Virus record (IMG/VR): IMGVR_UViG_3300013108_000662
Coordinates: 1-63,970 of that record
Source: a virus
DNA: 63,970 nucleotides
Direction: 5' to 3' (one strand)
The notes beneath the pieces are model-generated. The model saw nothing but the letters and a program-made list of their open reading frames with translations, searched no databases and had not been told where the DNA came from. A program made the translations under genes and the position numbers. Below, piece by piece: positions 30,845 to 39,770 of the stretch (the stretch's first letter is position 1; every line of letters begins with the position of its first letter).

Positions 30845-31822
30845 TTATTCTAGATCCTCTGACATCCATCGCTCGATCATCTCTTCCAACATGGATTCAA
30901 AGGTATATTCTGGTTTCCATCCGAGTACTTCTCGTGACTTGGAGGAATCACCCTTGAGATACTTCAATTCCTCAGGGCGCATATACTTGGGATTTTGTAC
31001 TACATAATCTTCGTAGTTCAGATCTAATTTTGTAAATACTATCTCACATAAATCGCGGACAGTATGAGTTTCGCCGGTGGCGACTATAAATTCTTCGGGT
31101 GTATCATGATTAATAATCATGTGCATAGCTCTTACATAGTCTTTAGAGTGTCCCCAGTCCCGGGAGGAGTCCATATTGCCTAATTCTAGCTTATCAACGA
31201 GGCCCTTCTTAATCTGTACTGCGGTTTTCACGACTTTGTTCGTCACAAAGTTAGTGCCGCGGCGCGGGGATTCGTGATTAAAGAGGATACCATTGCATGC
31301 GTGCAGCCCATAGGCGTGACGATAATGGCGTACTAGGTTATATCCCATCACCTTAGCACAGCCGTAGGGGCTCACAGGGGTCATCGGAGTAGTGAGGCGC
31401 TGGATTCCGTCGTCATCGACCGAATTTCCAAACATCTCAGATGAGCTAGCTTGATAGAATTTTGCGGTGGGGCAAATAGTTCTATAGACTTCAAGCATAT
31501 TTAAGACCCCCATGGCATTAGTCTGAATAGTGAATGAAGGCATATCAAAGCTTACTCTCACATGGCTCATAGCTCCGAGGTTATAGATTTCGTCGGGTTG
31601 TACCTCAGACATAATACGAACTAATGAAGGGTAGTCTAGCAGATCACCATAATGAGTATGCACATTTTCTAGGTGAGCTAATTTAGCAAGTCGGAAGTTT
31701 TGGTTTTCTGCGACCGAGTGCCGGCGGACAATACCATGCACCTCATACCCCTTGGAACTTAACAGTTCGGTTAGATAACTGCCGTCTTGTCCAGCAATTC
31801 CGGTTATCAGTGCTTTTTTCAT
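30845..31822 (-). CDS. gmd: GDP-mannose 4,6-dehydratase
   Basis: The product is 325 residues of the short-chain dehydrogenase family. TGIAGQDGSYL at the N-terminus is the NADP-binding Gly motif in the form special to Gmd, SSSEMFGN holds the Ser/Glu part of the active site, and YGCAKVMGYNLV supplies the Tyr-x3-Lys pair. Further hallmarks are NHESPRRG and RDWGHSKDYVRAM. It converts GDP-mannose into GDP-4-keto-6-deoxymannose, the precursor of fucose, rhamnose and perosamine. It overlaps the half-size DegT gene by 4 bp, which suggests that the keto sugar is next aminated. Length and motifs are complete. Confidence 0.95.
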   Translation of the reverse strand: MKKALITGIAGQDGSYLTELLSSKGYEVHGIVRRHSVAENQNFRLAKLAHLENVHTHYGDLLDYPSLVRIMSEVQPDEIYNLGAMSHVRVSFDMPSFTIQTNAMGVLNMLEVYRTICPTAKFYQASSSEMFGNSVDDDGIQRLTTPMTPVSPYGCAKVMGYNLVRHYRHAYGLHACNGILFNHESPRRGTNFVTNKVVKTAVQIKKGLVDKLELGNMDSSRDWGHSKDYVRAMHMIINHDTPEEFIVATGETHTVRDLCEIVFTKLDLNYEDYVVQNPKYMRPEELKYLKGDSSKSREVLGWKPEYTFESMLEEMIERWMSEDLE

Positions 31823-32412
31823 TTTCTAAAAATCTCCATTTGTGTTAGATCAGGCCAATCGGTTACCACCCATTTCTTGGGAGGGGTGGCAATCGCAGCA
31901 GGTAATTTACTTAATCCTAGTTGTGCTGTTTCCGGGGTCATATAATAATGATAACCCATTGTGTCTATGTCCTGCTCTCTCCAAGGTATATTAGGTATTC
32001 TACCATCATATGACATCTTTTTTAACATTTTCGCATCTTTTGGGTTATCCGTTAGAATCATTCCGCCTCGACCGAGGCTCAGGTGCTTTCTAAACTGAAA
32101 ACTTAAGCACATGAACGTGTCCGGGATATATGAGCCTTGTTCCCAGAGGACCGCAGCATCGACTATGTTGGTTCCTCCTAGAAAATAATAATCTTCCCAA
32201 TCTTCATCTCTCCATTCAAATTCAATACCTAGCTTGGTGGCTAGAAATGGAACGGATATATAGGTTCTTTTTGGCACGGTATAATGTGTAACGCCTTGAT
32301 GGCGTAAGCACAACTCTAAACCATGAGTGCAGCAGTCTATTGCTACCGCATAGGGAGCGCCGAAGTAGTCGGCGACCTTAGTCTCTAGTTCTTCAATGGC
32401 TTCAAACGACAT
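31819..32412 (-). CDS. Half-size DegT/DnrJ-type aminotransferase-like protein
   Basis: The product is 197 residues; full DegT-family sugar aminotransferases have about 370. It keeps the N-terminal cofactor-binding part: an EELETKVADYFGAPYAVAID start, PKRTYISVPF, and SFQFRKHLSLGRGGMI, where the Lys corresponds to the PLP-binding Lys and the Gly-rich stretch follows it. The large C-terminal domain is replaced by about 60 residues. It sits between gmd and a beta-helix acetyltransferase gene, an order that fits a GDP-perosamine-type pathway. It might be an active mini-enzyme, one half of a pair, or a decaying gene, though the frame is intact. Confidence 0.75.
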   Translation of the reverse strand: MSFEAIEELETKVADYFGAPYAVAIDCCTHGLELCLRHQGVTHYTVPKRTYISVPFLATKLGIEFEWRDEDWEDYYFLGGTNIVDAAVLWEQGSYIPDTFMCLSFQFRKHLSLGRGGMILTDNPKDAKMLKKMSYDGRIPNIPWREQDIDTMGYHYYMTPETAQLGLSKLPAAIATPPKKWVVTDWPDLTQMEIFRK

Positions 32413-32937
32413 TTATTCAGTCCTCGCGGTCAATAATTCATAGCGTCGGTGGGCTTCAGTGGCATCGATGATCTTGACAAGTTTTGCTGGATTTCCCTTA
32501 TAGACGCCCCAGGGTACAGTATCTCCCATTAATAGAGAGCCGGCGCCCAGAAGCACTCCTTCTCTCAAAATACTTCCAGGCAAAACAACAGCATTGGTCC
32601 CCACATTTGAGAATTTCTCTAGAACCACAGGGGCCATCACTTGCCTTCCTTTTAAATCATCCGGGATCATTGCACCAAATAGTCCGGAGCCATCGAAGCG
32701 ATCAGAGCCGCAAATGAGGCGGGCTCCAGCCATGATATTATTAACGCCGTGGATCTCCAGGGTTGTTGTCAAACCTCCAATGCTGGTTACATATGGAGAA
32801 ATATGAACATAGCTCCCTATTTGTAGCCTAGTTGTACAATAAAATCCCTTATCTATTGCATTATTGGATCCGATAGTATATGAATCGTCTTTAATATATA
32901 CGTCTTCATGGATAAAATTATTATTTTCGAATATCAT
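32413..32937 (-). CDS. Left-handed beta-helix acyl/acetyltransferase
   Basis: The product is 174 residues. It has repeating hexapeptides (IGSNNAIDKG, IGSYVHISPYVTSIGG, FSNVGTNAVVLPGSILREGVLLGAGSLLMG) and the typical end VPWGVYKGNPAKLVKI of acetyltransferases of the LacA/WbbJ/PerB kind. It probably acetylates a sugar hydroxyl or amino group. It overlaps the upstream cupin gene by 4 bp (ATGA) and lies directly before the DegT-like gene, so acetylation of a sugar made by gmd and that protein is likely. Confidence 0.8.
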   Translation of the reverse strand: MIFENNNFIHEDVYIKDDSYTIGSNNAIDKGFYCTTRLQIGSYVHISPYVTSIGGLTTTLEIHGVNNIMAGARLICGSDRFDGSGLFGAMIPDDLKGRQVMAPVVLEKFSNVGTNAVVLPGSILREGVLLGAGSLLMGDTVPWGVYKGNPAKLVKIIDATEAHRRYELLTARTE

Positions 32938-33353
32938 ATAAAGATCTTATCTTTATCGATTCCAAGGTAGGGTCCCGACTTATATTCATATACGGTGGTA
33001 TTGTCTTCTAGTATTTCATAGGTATGTCCTCCGTAGAGAGTCACCGACATGTCGCCAGCTTCCAGCTCCCACTCGCCAAGCAGAGAATCATCAACATCGT
33101 AAAAAAAGCACTTAACCCTTCCTGCTGTCACCACCCAGGACTCCTGAGCTATGGTTTTGCCAGGGATCTCTTTCCATACATGCTTGTGAGGTCTAAAAGT
33201 TCTACCTTTGCTGAATCTCAGTGCGGAACACTGAAGATAGTGTTCTTCTGCTATGATGTCTTCACGAGACTCCTCTCCCGTAGGCGCCTCCGGTCGATAA
33301 ATAATATGCAGTAGCTTCCCGGGCTCTACTTTAGAAAATATTTCTTCTTTCAT
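32934..33353 (-). CDS. Cupin-fold protein of the sugar cluster
   Basis: The product is 139 residues from the ATG at 33353, which forms an ATGA overlap with the upstream stop and has GGAAGG ahead of it; an in-frame TTG at 33365 is a poorer start. The strands around FRPHKHVWKEIPG, ESWVVTAGRVKCFFYDVDD and LEAGDMSVTLYGGHTYEI follow the two cupin motifs, including His-x-His and a late Gly-Gly-His. It may act on or bind an activated sugar. No exact reaction can be given. Confidence 0.6.
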   Translation of the reverse strand: MKEEIFSKVEPGKLLHIIYRPEAPTGEESREDIIAEEHYLQCSALRFSKGRTFRPHKHVWKEIPGKTIAQESWVVTAGRVKCFFYDVDDSLLGEWELEAGDMSVTLYGGHTYEILEDNTTVYEYKSGPYLGIDKDKIFI

Positions 33354-34087
33354 CCTGCCTTCCAATCTTTCAGTGAGGTGAAAATATCGTATTCCTCGTC
33401 ATTAAGTCTCTGAAACTTATTCCAGCCAAAGTTTCGGCCACTCTTGCTTGCCAACATGTTATTGTGCTGCTTTGCGTTGTAGCCGCCCTTCACTACCGAA
33501 TTAATCCATGGAGCGATGGGCTTAGACTTGGGAACCAATAAGGTATGTCCATCATTCTTAGCTCGGGGAATATTATTAATCTCTAAAGCCCACATATTCG
33601 GTTGATCAAAATACTTGAGATAGTAATCCTTACGAATAAGACTCTGGGCTGCAGTATATCTATAATCCATATCTTGTGGAAAAATATTAAAATCGTCACT
33701 AAAGGGGCGTGATGACATATATTGATAGCGCGCTCCTAGGAATAATTCGATCTTCGATGCCTTGTTCTCACGGAGAAGAGTGGCGCCTTTACTCAGTAGG
33801 TCTTGATCAACCGTGTCTATTAGAAAGGCGTCCTCTAACATCAACACGAAAATATCAGTATCGAGGCTCTCAAGAATGGGGCGAAAGGGCTCTACGACTG
33901 ACTTTGGAGGGAAATCCTCTTGTTTTCCAGCCGAGATAAATTTAAAGTTGTCGGGCAATTTTGTCTCTGGTGGTTTAAAGCCCAGAATATTAACTTTCTG
34001 ATCTGGGGACCAATGTTTATTGAATAGATAAGCGAATTTGTCCAGTAACGAGACATATCTATCGGATGTAAAAACTATAACTTCCAT
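33350..34087 (-). CDS. Unknown protein of the sugar cluster, possible GT-A glycosyltransferase
   Basis: The product is 245 residues from ATG 34087, which has GGAG 6 nt upstream; the ATG at 34099 has no such site. The N-terminus VIVFTSDRYVSLLDKFAYLFN and the acidic motif VLMLEDAF (about residue 83) resemble GT-A glycosyltransferase cores in which an acidic pair holds the metal and sugar nucleotide. Family assignment is weak. It overlaps the upstream gene by 13 bp and the downstream gene by 4 bp. Confidence 0.5.
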   Translation of the reverse strand: MEVIVFTSDRYVSLLDKFAYLFNKHWSPDQKVNILGFKPPETKLPDNFKFISAGKQEDFPPKSVVEPFRPILESLDTDIFVLMLEDAFLIDTVDQDLLSKGATLLRENKASKIELFLGARYQYMSSRPFSDDFNIFPQDMDYRYTAAQSLIRKDYYLKYFDQPNMWALEINNIPRAKNDGHTLLVPKSKPIAPWINSVVKGGYNAKQHNNMLASKSGRNFGWNKFQRLNDEEYDIFTSLKDWKAG

Positions 34088-34908
34088 TCTTTTCTCCATT
34101 TATTAAACTCTGCGAACACATACTCGGGCGTAGGGTGCCATGATTTTTCAGACAAAAACAGAACTGGTGTTGCATGGGGGTTCCATGTATTAATATATCT
34201 ATCCCTGTTGCCTTCTTTCGACCACACCACATGGGGGGCCCCGCATAAACTGGCAAGATGCATCGGTCCGGAGGAAGGTCCAAAAACACAGTCGCTATTG
34301 CGAATCACATCAAAAACAGTCGCCAAATCCCCATCACGTAAATCTGTGGTGTCCTCAATATACGCGGACTCAGCTGATGTTCCTATGCAGGCTATGGTGG
34401 ATCCATCATTTTGTAGCTTATCCCGAAGGTGTTTCCAGTTCGTCAGACTCCAATTATCTTCCTTGCGCAGATCTCGGTCGCGAATGTGGAAAATATAGTC
34501 ATAGGATTTATCTCCTATATCTCCAAATTTGAGATAGTGAGGTATTATGTGCCTTTCCCCAAATACTTCGGACTGTGTGCAGGGCGTAAAAGGAGGCATC
34601 CCCAGGCGCCTGGGAGGAATAAGAGTGGTACCTGGCTTGAAGAGTTGAGTATGAGATTGTAGCACCTCCTTCAAGACGCGGTTTGTATCTACTCCATGCA
34701 TAAAGAAAGAATCCGCTAGCCCACTGAGTTGTGGCAGAGATATGAACTCATCAGCAAAGTCCGCATATAAAGCCTGCGAGCTAGAGCGACATATAACAAC
34801 AGTATTATCGTAATGCTGGGAAAGAGAGCGCATATACGCCTGCCACGCAAATAGTTCCCAACCAAATTCCCCAACCCAAGGTCCGACGATTAGCTGCTTT
34901 ATACTCAT
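34075..34908 (-). CDS. Glycosyltransferase, GT9/GT-B-like
   Basis: The product is 277 residues. The motif DCVFGPSSGPMHLASLCGAPHVVW near residue 220 is the donor-site signature of heptosyltransferase-type (GT9) and similar GT-B enzymes, and YDYIFHIRDRDLR resembles the start of the second Rossmann domain. It probably transfers a sugar, possibly heptose, to a surface polysaccharide. It lies 3 bp after the DegT aminotransferase gene. Confidence 0.65.
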   Translation of the reverse strand: MSIKQLIVGPWVGEFGWELFAWQAYMRSLSQHYDNTVVICRSSSQALYADFADEFISLPQLSGLADSFFMHGVDTNRVLKEVLQSHTQLFKPGTTLIPPRRLGMPPFTPCTQSEVFGERHIIPHYLKFGDIGDKSYDYIFHIRDRDLRKEDNWSLTNWKHLRDKLQNDGSTIACIGTSAESAYIEDTTDLRDGDLATVFDVIRNSDCVFGPSSGPMHLASLCGAPHVVWSKEGNRDRYINTWNPHATPVLFLSEKSWHPTPEYVFAEFNKWRKEWKL

Positions 34909-34911
34909 TGC

Positions 34912-36021
34912 TTACTGCTTCTGAGATAAATATCTCTTTAGCTCATCGCAAACCTTTACGATTTGTTCTTGCGTAAGCTCTGCATACATCGGCAGACTCA
35001 GACAGTGGCTAGCATTATATTCGGCATTCGGAAACTGGCCGCGGGAACCATATGAGTCTGCCAACACCTCTTGCAAATGGAGGGGGGTAGGGTAATGTAG
35101 CCCTGTGGCTACTCCATTTTCTTTTAAAAATGCCTGGGCATCTTTAGGATCTGCGAGATGTACAACAAATAGGTGCCATACGGGATTCGCCCACTCTTCT
35201 ACTACGGGCAGTGTCAGTCCGGGGACATCAGAAAGATGCTCTAAGTAGGTGGCCGCATTATCGCAGCGCTGTTTGGTCCAGTCTGCGATATAATCTAGTT
35301 TAATGGCTAGTCCAGCAGCCAGGACCGATGAGAGACGCGAGTTATTGCCTAAAACATTATGTACATATTTTTCGCTAGAGCCATGGTTTCGGACTTGTTG
35401 TATAATATTAGCTAATTCTGTGCTATTTGTTGTAATGGCACCACCTTCGCCGGTTGCTCCCAAGTTCTTTCCGGGATAGAATGAGAATGCTGCAGCATCT
35501 CCCAATGATCCACAAGGAGAACCCTTATATGTTGCAAGATGAGCTTGTGCGCTATCCTCTAGTACCCAGAGGCTTCGTTCATGAGCTATTTCCTTGAGCG
35601 CGTCCATATCACACGGCTGTCCATACAAATGTACCCCGATAATACCCGCTGTACGGTCAGTGATCGCTGCGCGGACACTTTCGGGATCTATGTTCCAGGT
35701 GCCCCACTTGCAATCAACTAGCACCGGGATAGCACCCACTAACATGACCGCTTCAGCAGTGGCCACAAAAGTATTGGCAGGTAGGATTACCTCATCCCCG
35801 GGTTCCACGCCAAGTCCTCGTAGGGCAACCTCTAAGGCGTCTGTACCACTGGAGACTGCGATGCATTCTGTGGTGTTACATAGATCTGCAAACCCAGTCT
35901 CCAGGCGATCAACCCAGGGTCCTCCAACGAAGCCTGTGCAATCTATAATTTCTTCCCATGCGGTGAGCAATCTTTCTTTAATCTGCTTATGCTGGGGCTT
36001 TAAGTCTACAAATGGAATCAT
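34912..36021 (-). CDS. DegT/DnrJ/EryC1 family sugar aminotransferase (WbpE-like)
   Basis: The product is 369 residues, the full family length. Marks are IPFVDLKPQHKQIK at the start, SSGTDALEVALRGLGVEPGDEVI, VLEDSAQAH with the Asp that contacts the PLP ring, and AFSFYPGKNLGATGEGGAI with the Schiff-base Lys. It overlaps a WbpD-like acetyltransferase and follows a WbpB-like oxidoreductase. This is the order of enzymes that turn UDP-GlcNAcA into the 2,3-diacetamido uronic acid. The first enzyme of that route (a UDP-GlcNAc 6-dehydrogenase) is not in the window, so the substrate is inferred. Confidence 0.9.
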   Translation of the reverse strand: MIPFVDLKPQHKQIKERLLTAWEEIIDCTGFVGGPWVDRLETGFADLCNTTECIAVSSGTDALEVALRGLGVEPGDEVILPANTFVATAEAVMLVGAIPVLVDCKWGTWNIDPESVRAAITDRTAGIIGVHLYGQPCDMDALKEIAHERSLWVLEDSAQAHLATYKGSPCGSLGDAAAFSFYPGKNLGATGEGGAITTNSTELANIIQQVRNHGSSEKYVHNVLGNNSRLSSVLAAGLAIKLDYIADWTKQRCDNAATYLEHLSDVPGLTLPVVEEWANPVWHLFVVHLADPKDAQAFLKENGVATGLHYPTPLHLQEVLADSYGSRGQFPNAEYNASHCLSLPMYAELTQEQIVKVCDELKRYLSQKQ

Positions 36022-36500
36022 GATTCTCTCCTATGTATGATTCGAGCAGGATTGCCTACTACGGTTGTGTTGGGTGCCACATCTCTAGTGACTACAGCAC
36101 CGGCGCCAATTACAGCTCCGTCGCCGATAGTGACTCCGCACATAATTGTGGCACCTGTTCCTATACTTACTCTGGTGCCAACTGTGGTCTTCTCCAGAGT
36201 CCAATCCTCATCTGAGGCTAACTGCCCTTCTGTATTAGTGGAGGCAGGAAATCTGTCATTTATGAACATTACTCCATGTCCCACAAAACAGCCATCTCCG
36301 ATTGTGACACCCTCACAAATAAAGGTATGGCTAGATATTTTACACAGCTTTCCTATAACAGCATTTTTTTGTATTTCAACAAAAGTTCCAATTTTAGACT
36401 CATCGCCGATTGTACAACCATACAGGTTAGTGTAATGATACACCGACACACCTGCTCCTAGAGAGACAGAATCACTGACTAGAGCTGTGGGAGCTATCAT
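36018..36500 (-). CDS. Sugar N-acetyltransferase, left-handed beta-helix (WbpD/WlbB-like)
   Basis: I start at ATG 36500, giving 160 residues. This ATG forms ATGA with the stop of the oxidoreductase gene and has GGAG 8 nt before it, and the protein then begins MIAPTALVSDSVSLGAGV, the normal start of this family. An ATG at 36536 would add 12 residues without support. Hexapeptide repeats run through the protein and VFINDRFPAS is the usual loop of the WbpD/FdtC group. It should acetylate the amino group set by the downstream aminotransferase, using acetyl-CoA. Confidence 0.85.
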   Translation of the reverse strand: MIAPTALVSDSVSLGAGVSVYHYTNLYGCTIGDESKIGTFVEIQKNAVIGKLCKISSHTFICEGVTIGDGCFVGHGVMFINDRFPASTNTEGQLASDEDWTLEKTTVGTRVSIGTGATIMCGVTIGDGAVIGAGAVVTRDVAPNTTVVGNPARIIHRRES

Positions 36501-37501
36501 CTGGAAATCTCCATAGTCTCTGCTGTGTCTAGGCACTGATCTGCAAGTTCTAGAATTTGAACTATTTGAGCGGCTGTGGTGCCAGGAGCGACTGGCTCTT
36601 CTCCTGTCATAACACAGCGAGCAAAATCGTTTGCTACTTCTAGTAGCGGCTCCGTCATATCGATGGCCGGGGCGGTGGTTCCCTCATCCGTATAGATAAA
36701 TGTATCATTATCCTTTTTCATGTTCTTATGGCATATTTTAACTTTATCAGTAGGACTTAGATCATCCCAAAGAAGCATTTTTTCGGTGCCAATAATACTA
36801 AACTGCCGCGTCTTTGTTGGGGCGAGCCAACTATTATGAATAGAAATATTAATGTTATTCTCTAATTGAACATGAAGGTGGGCATCGGCAGCAAAAGGAG
36901 AATCTGGGTGTTTTGCACCCGAAGCCCTTACAGAGACGGGAACGTAGGTGTCACCTAAGACATATTCACAAATGGATAAATCATGGGGGGCGAGATCCCA
37001 CAGCACATTCACATCCTTCTGGAACAGTCCCAAATTTGTGCGTGTGGAATTAATCGCTAGAATATCCCCCAAGATGCCACTCTCCACCACCGTCCGAATG
37101 CTACGGACCGGTCCGGAGTAACAGAAAGTGTGATCGCACATAAGAGTAAGATTATTAGTGCTAGCTACTGTGACCAGCTCTGTAGCTTGCTCATAGTTTA
37201 AAGCTATCGGTTTCTCGATCAATACATGCTTCCCTTGTTCTAGAGCTGCTAGCGCCAGTTGATAATGGGTACGTACGGGGGTTGCGATTGCGACAGCGTC
37301 AATCTCGGCACTATTAAGCATAGTGTTAATATCAGAATAAATTTCTATATTCTCATAGTCTTCAATACGCGATTGAGCTAATTCAGTATTAGCATCACAA
37401 ACAGCGGTCACTTTTGTGAGTGAGCAGTTAACAAAGTTGCGAAGGAGATTCTTCCCCCAATAGCCGGTTCCGACGAGTCCTATTTTAACACGTTCATTCA
37501 T
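36497..37501 (-). CDS. Gfo/Idh/MocA-type sugar oxidoreductase (WbpB/WlbA-like)
   Basis: The product is 334 residues. KIGLVGTGYWGKNLLRNF is the NAD-binding Gly motif, AVAIATPVRTHYQLALAAL and HVLIEKPIALN are the family hallmarks (the Lys of EKP is catalytic), and WDLAPHDLSICEYVLG is the His-Asp motif of the WlbA/WbpB group. These enzymes oxidise C3 of UDP-N-acetylglucosaminuronate before transamination. It is the first gene of the three-gene module and overlaps its upstream neighbour by 4 bp. Confidence 0.88.
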   Translation of the reverse strand: MNERVKIGLVGTGYWGKNLLRNFVNCSLTKVTAVCDANTELAQSRIEDYENIEIYSDINTMLNSAEIDAVAIATPVRTHYQLALAALEQGKHVLIEKPIALNYEQATELVTVASTNNLTLMCDHTFCYSGPVRSIRTVVESGILGDILAINSTRTNLGLFQKDVNVLWDLAPHDLSICEYVLGDTYVPVSVRASGAKHPDSPFAADAHLHVQLENNINISIHNSWLAPTKTRQFSIIGTEKMLLWDDLSPTDKVKICHKNMKKDNDTFIYTDEGTTAPAIDMTEPLLEVANDFARCVMTGEEPVAPGTTAAQIVQILELADQCLDTAETMEISR

Positions 37502-38385
37502 GAGTTGGATACTTTCTCTTTATAAATTTCTAGGATTTTAGTTGCCCAAGCATCTTTTGACATACCTTGAACTTTGTGATATCCTTGTTCTCTTATTTTA
37601 TTCCTCTTTTCGGGGTTTTTTAAGTAATAAGCTATCTTTTCATTGAGATCGCGCGCGTCGGTATAAATCACCAAGTCCTCCCCATCCACAAATAACTCCT
37701 CGCGGCCTTGCCAATCTGTACTAAGAAGAAGCCCCTTAGCTCCCAATACTTTATAAACCCTGTCGGATGCACCTCCGGTCGTCGCAAGATTTAAATTTAT
37801 CTTTGACCTAGAAACAACGCGGGCATGATCGGCGGCATATGCGTTAGACACATGGGTCACAGGGTGTTCGATGGTTGCTAGCCACTTCTGTCTTTCTGAG
37901 TGGAGTGATCCTATAAAGCTGACATCTAGATCTTGCTCCAGGTCATATGGTTTATGGAACAACGGATCGTATCCTTCGAGGACATACTCTACACAAGGAT
38001 TAGCTTGTCTAAACACCTCCACCGTATTCGCGACGCCTGTACAAACATAACTACTAAATCTGGCTTTTTCGAGAATTCCGGGAGTCTGGTTTAATGTACT
38101 AAGGGGGTCCATCCACCACAAGCACGTGGTAGTCATGGCGGTACATTCCCAAAAGACGCGAGGATCTAGCTCTGCGCATTTCGAGAAAACCACCAGATCT
38201 GGCTGGCGCTGCCGGCATGTCTCTATAATGAGCTGATCCAGTGCTGTCGGACCGATATCCATGCGTTTTTGTCGAAAATTAATTCCTATAACCTCGGCGC
38301 CCGTCTTAAGGAAGCCGCGGAGTTGGGCATTATTTGTAGAGCGATTGGCGCTATCAAATACTCCAATAAATAAAATCTTAACCAT
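37498..38385 (-). CDS. Glycosyltransferase, CgeB-like GT-B
   Basis: The product is 295 residues. KILFIGVFDSANRSTNNAQL opens a first Rossmann half, VSFIGSLHSERQKWL starts the second, and SDRVYKVLGAKGLLLSTDWQGREELF is the donor-binding part of the CgeB/spore-coat glycosyltransferase family. EDLVIYTDARDLNEKIAYYL follows as in most members. It should transfer a sugar to a cell-surface glycan or protein. It starts inside the end of the methyltransferase gene. Confidence 0.8.
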   Translation of the reverse strand: MVKILFIGVFDSANRSTNNAQLRGFLKTGAEVIGINFRQKRMDIGPTALDQLIIETCRQRQPDLVVFSKCAELDPRVFWECTAMTTTCLWWMDPLSTLNQTPGILEKARFSSYVCTGVANTVEVFRQANPCVEYVLEGYDPLFHKPYDLEQDLDVSFIGSLHSERQKWLATIEHPVTHVSNAYAADHARVVSRSKINLNLATTGGASDRVYKVLGAKGLLLSTDWQGREELFVDGEDLVIYTDARDLNEKIAYYLKNPEKRNKIREQGYHKVQGMSKDAWATKILEIYKEKVSNS

Positions 38386-38989
38386 AAGGTTGTCTCTTAT
38401 CTACCACCACCATTAAACACCACTGGTTCATCTGTACATCCCGCGGTTTAGAGCGGATCTTAGTGATACTAGTAGAATAGGGCTTTGACATTGTAATAAA
38501 TTCAGCTGCGGGTGTATATCCCTCTTTGCCCGGGCGGAGGGACCAATAATTGCAGTGACCTTGTGGTGGGGGTCCGGGCATATCAAAGGATCGTTCATAT
38601 GGAACTGTAACTATTAACCTTTCTGTTGCTAAACTTAGAAGCTTTGCGTAAAAATCTTTATAGTTGGGTAGATGTTCGATAACTTCGGAACACATCACCA
38701 CTTCATAGCTATCTTCAAGCTTATCTGTTACCATGAAATCATCTTCTATAAAATTAACTCCGGCGGGGTGTGTCCAACTGGTGCGTGCTTCGATGTCTAT
38801 TGCGGTGACTGAAAGTCCCATGTTATGTAAAGTTCGAGGTACGGAGCCATGACCGCACCCAACATCTAGGATCTGGGGAGGATCCCCAAAAACCGGAAGT
38901 GCATCAATAATGCTCCTGTGTCGTATATCAAAGGGGATCTGAATGTCTCCTGCTGCGATGTGATGCAAACTATCTTTTGTATTACTCAT
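38378..38989 (-). CDS. Class I SAM-dependent methyltransferase
   Basis: The product is 203 residues. ILDVGCGHGSVPRTL is motif I for S-adenosylmethionine binding, AIDIEAR gives the acidic end of beta-2, and YEVVMCSEVIEHLPNYKDF is motif II/III of the UbiE/small-molecule type. Within this island it most likely methylates a sugar or polysaccharide end. It overlaps the downstream glycosyltransferase gene by 8 bp. Confidence 0.85.
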   Translation of the reverse strand: MSNTKDSLHHIAAGDIQIPFDIRHRSIIDALPVFGDPPQILDVGCGHGSVPRTLHNMGLSVTAIDIEARTSWTHPAGVNFIEDDFMVTDKLEDSYEVVMCSEVIEHLPNYKDFYAKLLSLATERLIVTVPYERSFDMPGPPPQGHCNYWSLRPGKEGYTPAAEFITMSKPYSTSITKIRSKPRDVQMNQWCLMVVVDKRQPYG

Positions 38990-39007
38990 TTTTTATACCT
39001 TGTGTGT

Positions 39008-39766
39008 TTATAATGAAAAGACCACATTTTCCACAACTTCATGAAGTGGTCGTACGCGATCATAGATTCCTTTTCCTCGTCCGAAATATACTAAGTCTAT
39101 CTCTTTATCCATGGCATGGCACGCGTGATAAAACACTGAGTCAGGAATACAGACCGCGGACGCGCGGCGGAGGATCTCAAATTGAACATTTATATTGTAA
39201 TCAAGGTGTCCTATCTCTTTTCCGATCTCTATCACTTTTTCTAGTCCTCGGTTCTTTTTAAGCCACTGGCGCCCATAATCTGCTGGTAAGTCTTTGGATG
39301 GTACTCCAGTTGATGTCTGCACAAAGCCGAAGGGGTCACTTCCCACCTTGTCTTCTATAATTCTTTCAGCGGTCGTAGTGTCCTCAGGCGTAGTATGCAA
39401 TTCGGTTTTAGGATCCTGGTAAGGATCGATTCCCAAATACTTAAAATTAAGAAGTATTTTGCTTATGGGGTCTGTATGCATGGGCATAACAACTCCGCGG
39501 AGACCTTTATCGCGGGCGGCCGCCTTCCAGTCGTTATAGACGGCATTAAAACCCACCTGCGAGTTGGGGTAATCTAACCAAGCATCTTTGGTATAATAGA
39601 CCTCATCGACATAGGGATTATGGTCGAAGAACTGCGCAGATCGGAATCTCTCTAGAGTCGCAACATTAAGCTTCTGTCCATGTTTATTGTAGTATTCTCT
39701 TAGCGCTGGCGTTAAGAGAACACAATCCCCAAGCCCATGAGGATAGATGACTAAGATATCTTTCAT
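39008..39766 (-). CDS. Glycosyltransferase family 9-like (heptosyltransferase-like)
   Basis: I use ATG 39766, 4 nt after the stop of the FkbM gene, giving 252 residues that begin MKDILVIYPHGLGDCVLLTPALREY. This is the acceptor-side Gly-Asp motif of GT9 enzymes. The donor part is SAVCIPDSVFYHACHAMDKEIDLVYFG near residue 215. An ATG at 39796 would add ten residues lying in the FkbM gene. An ADP-heptose donor is suggested by the rfaE/hldD genes a few kb away, but not proved. Confidence 0.75.
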   Translation of the reverse strand: MKDILVIYPHGLGDCVLLTPALREYYNKHGQKLNVATLERFRSAQFFDHNPYVDEVYYTKDAWLDYPNSQVGFNAVYNDWKAAARDKGLRGVVMPMHTDPISKILLNFKYLGIDPYQDPKTELHTTPEDTTTAERIIEDKVGSDPFGFVQTSTGVPSKDLPADYGRQWLKKNRGLEKVIEIGKEIGHLDYNINVQFEILRRASAVCIPDSVFYHACHAMDKEIDLVYFGRGKGIYDRVRPLHEVVENVVFSL

Positions 39767-39770
39767 ATTT

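Noticed and set aside
35594-36040. A 148-codon plus-strand frame
   Set aside because: It lies fully opposite the DegT aminotransferase gene and has no recognisable protein features.
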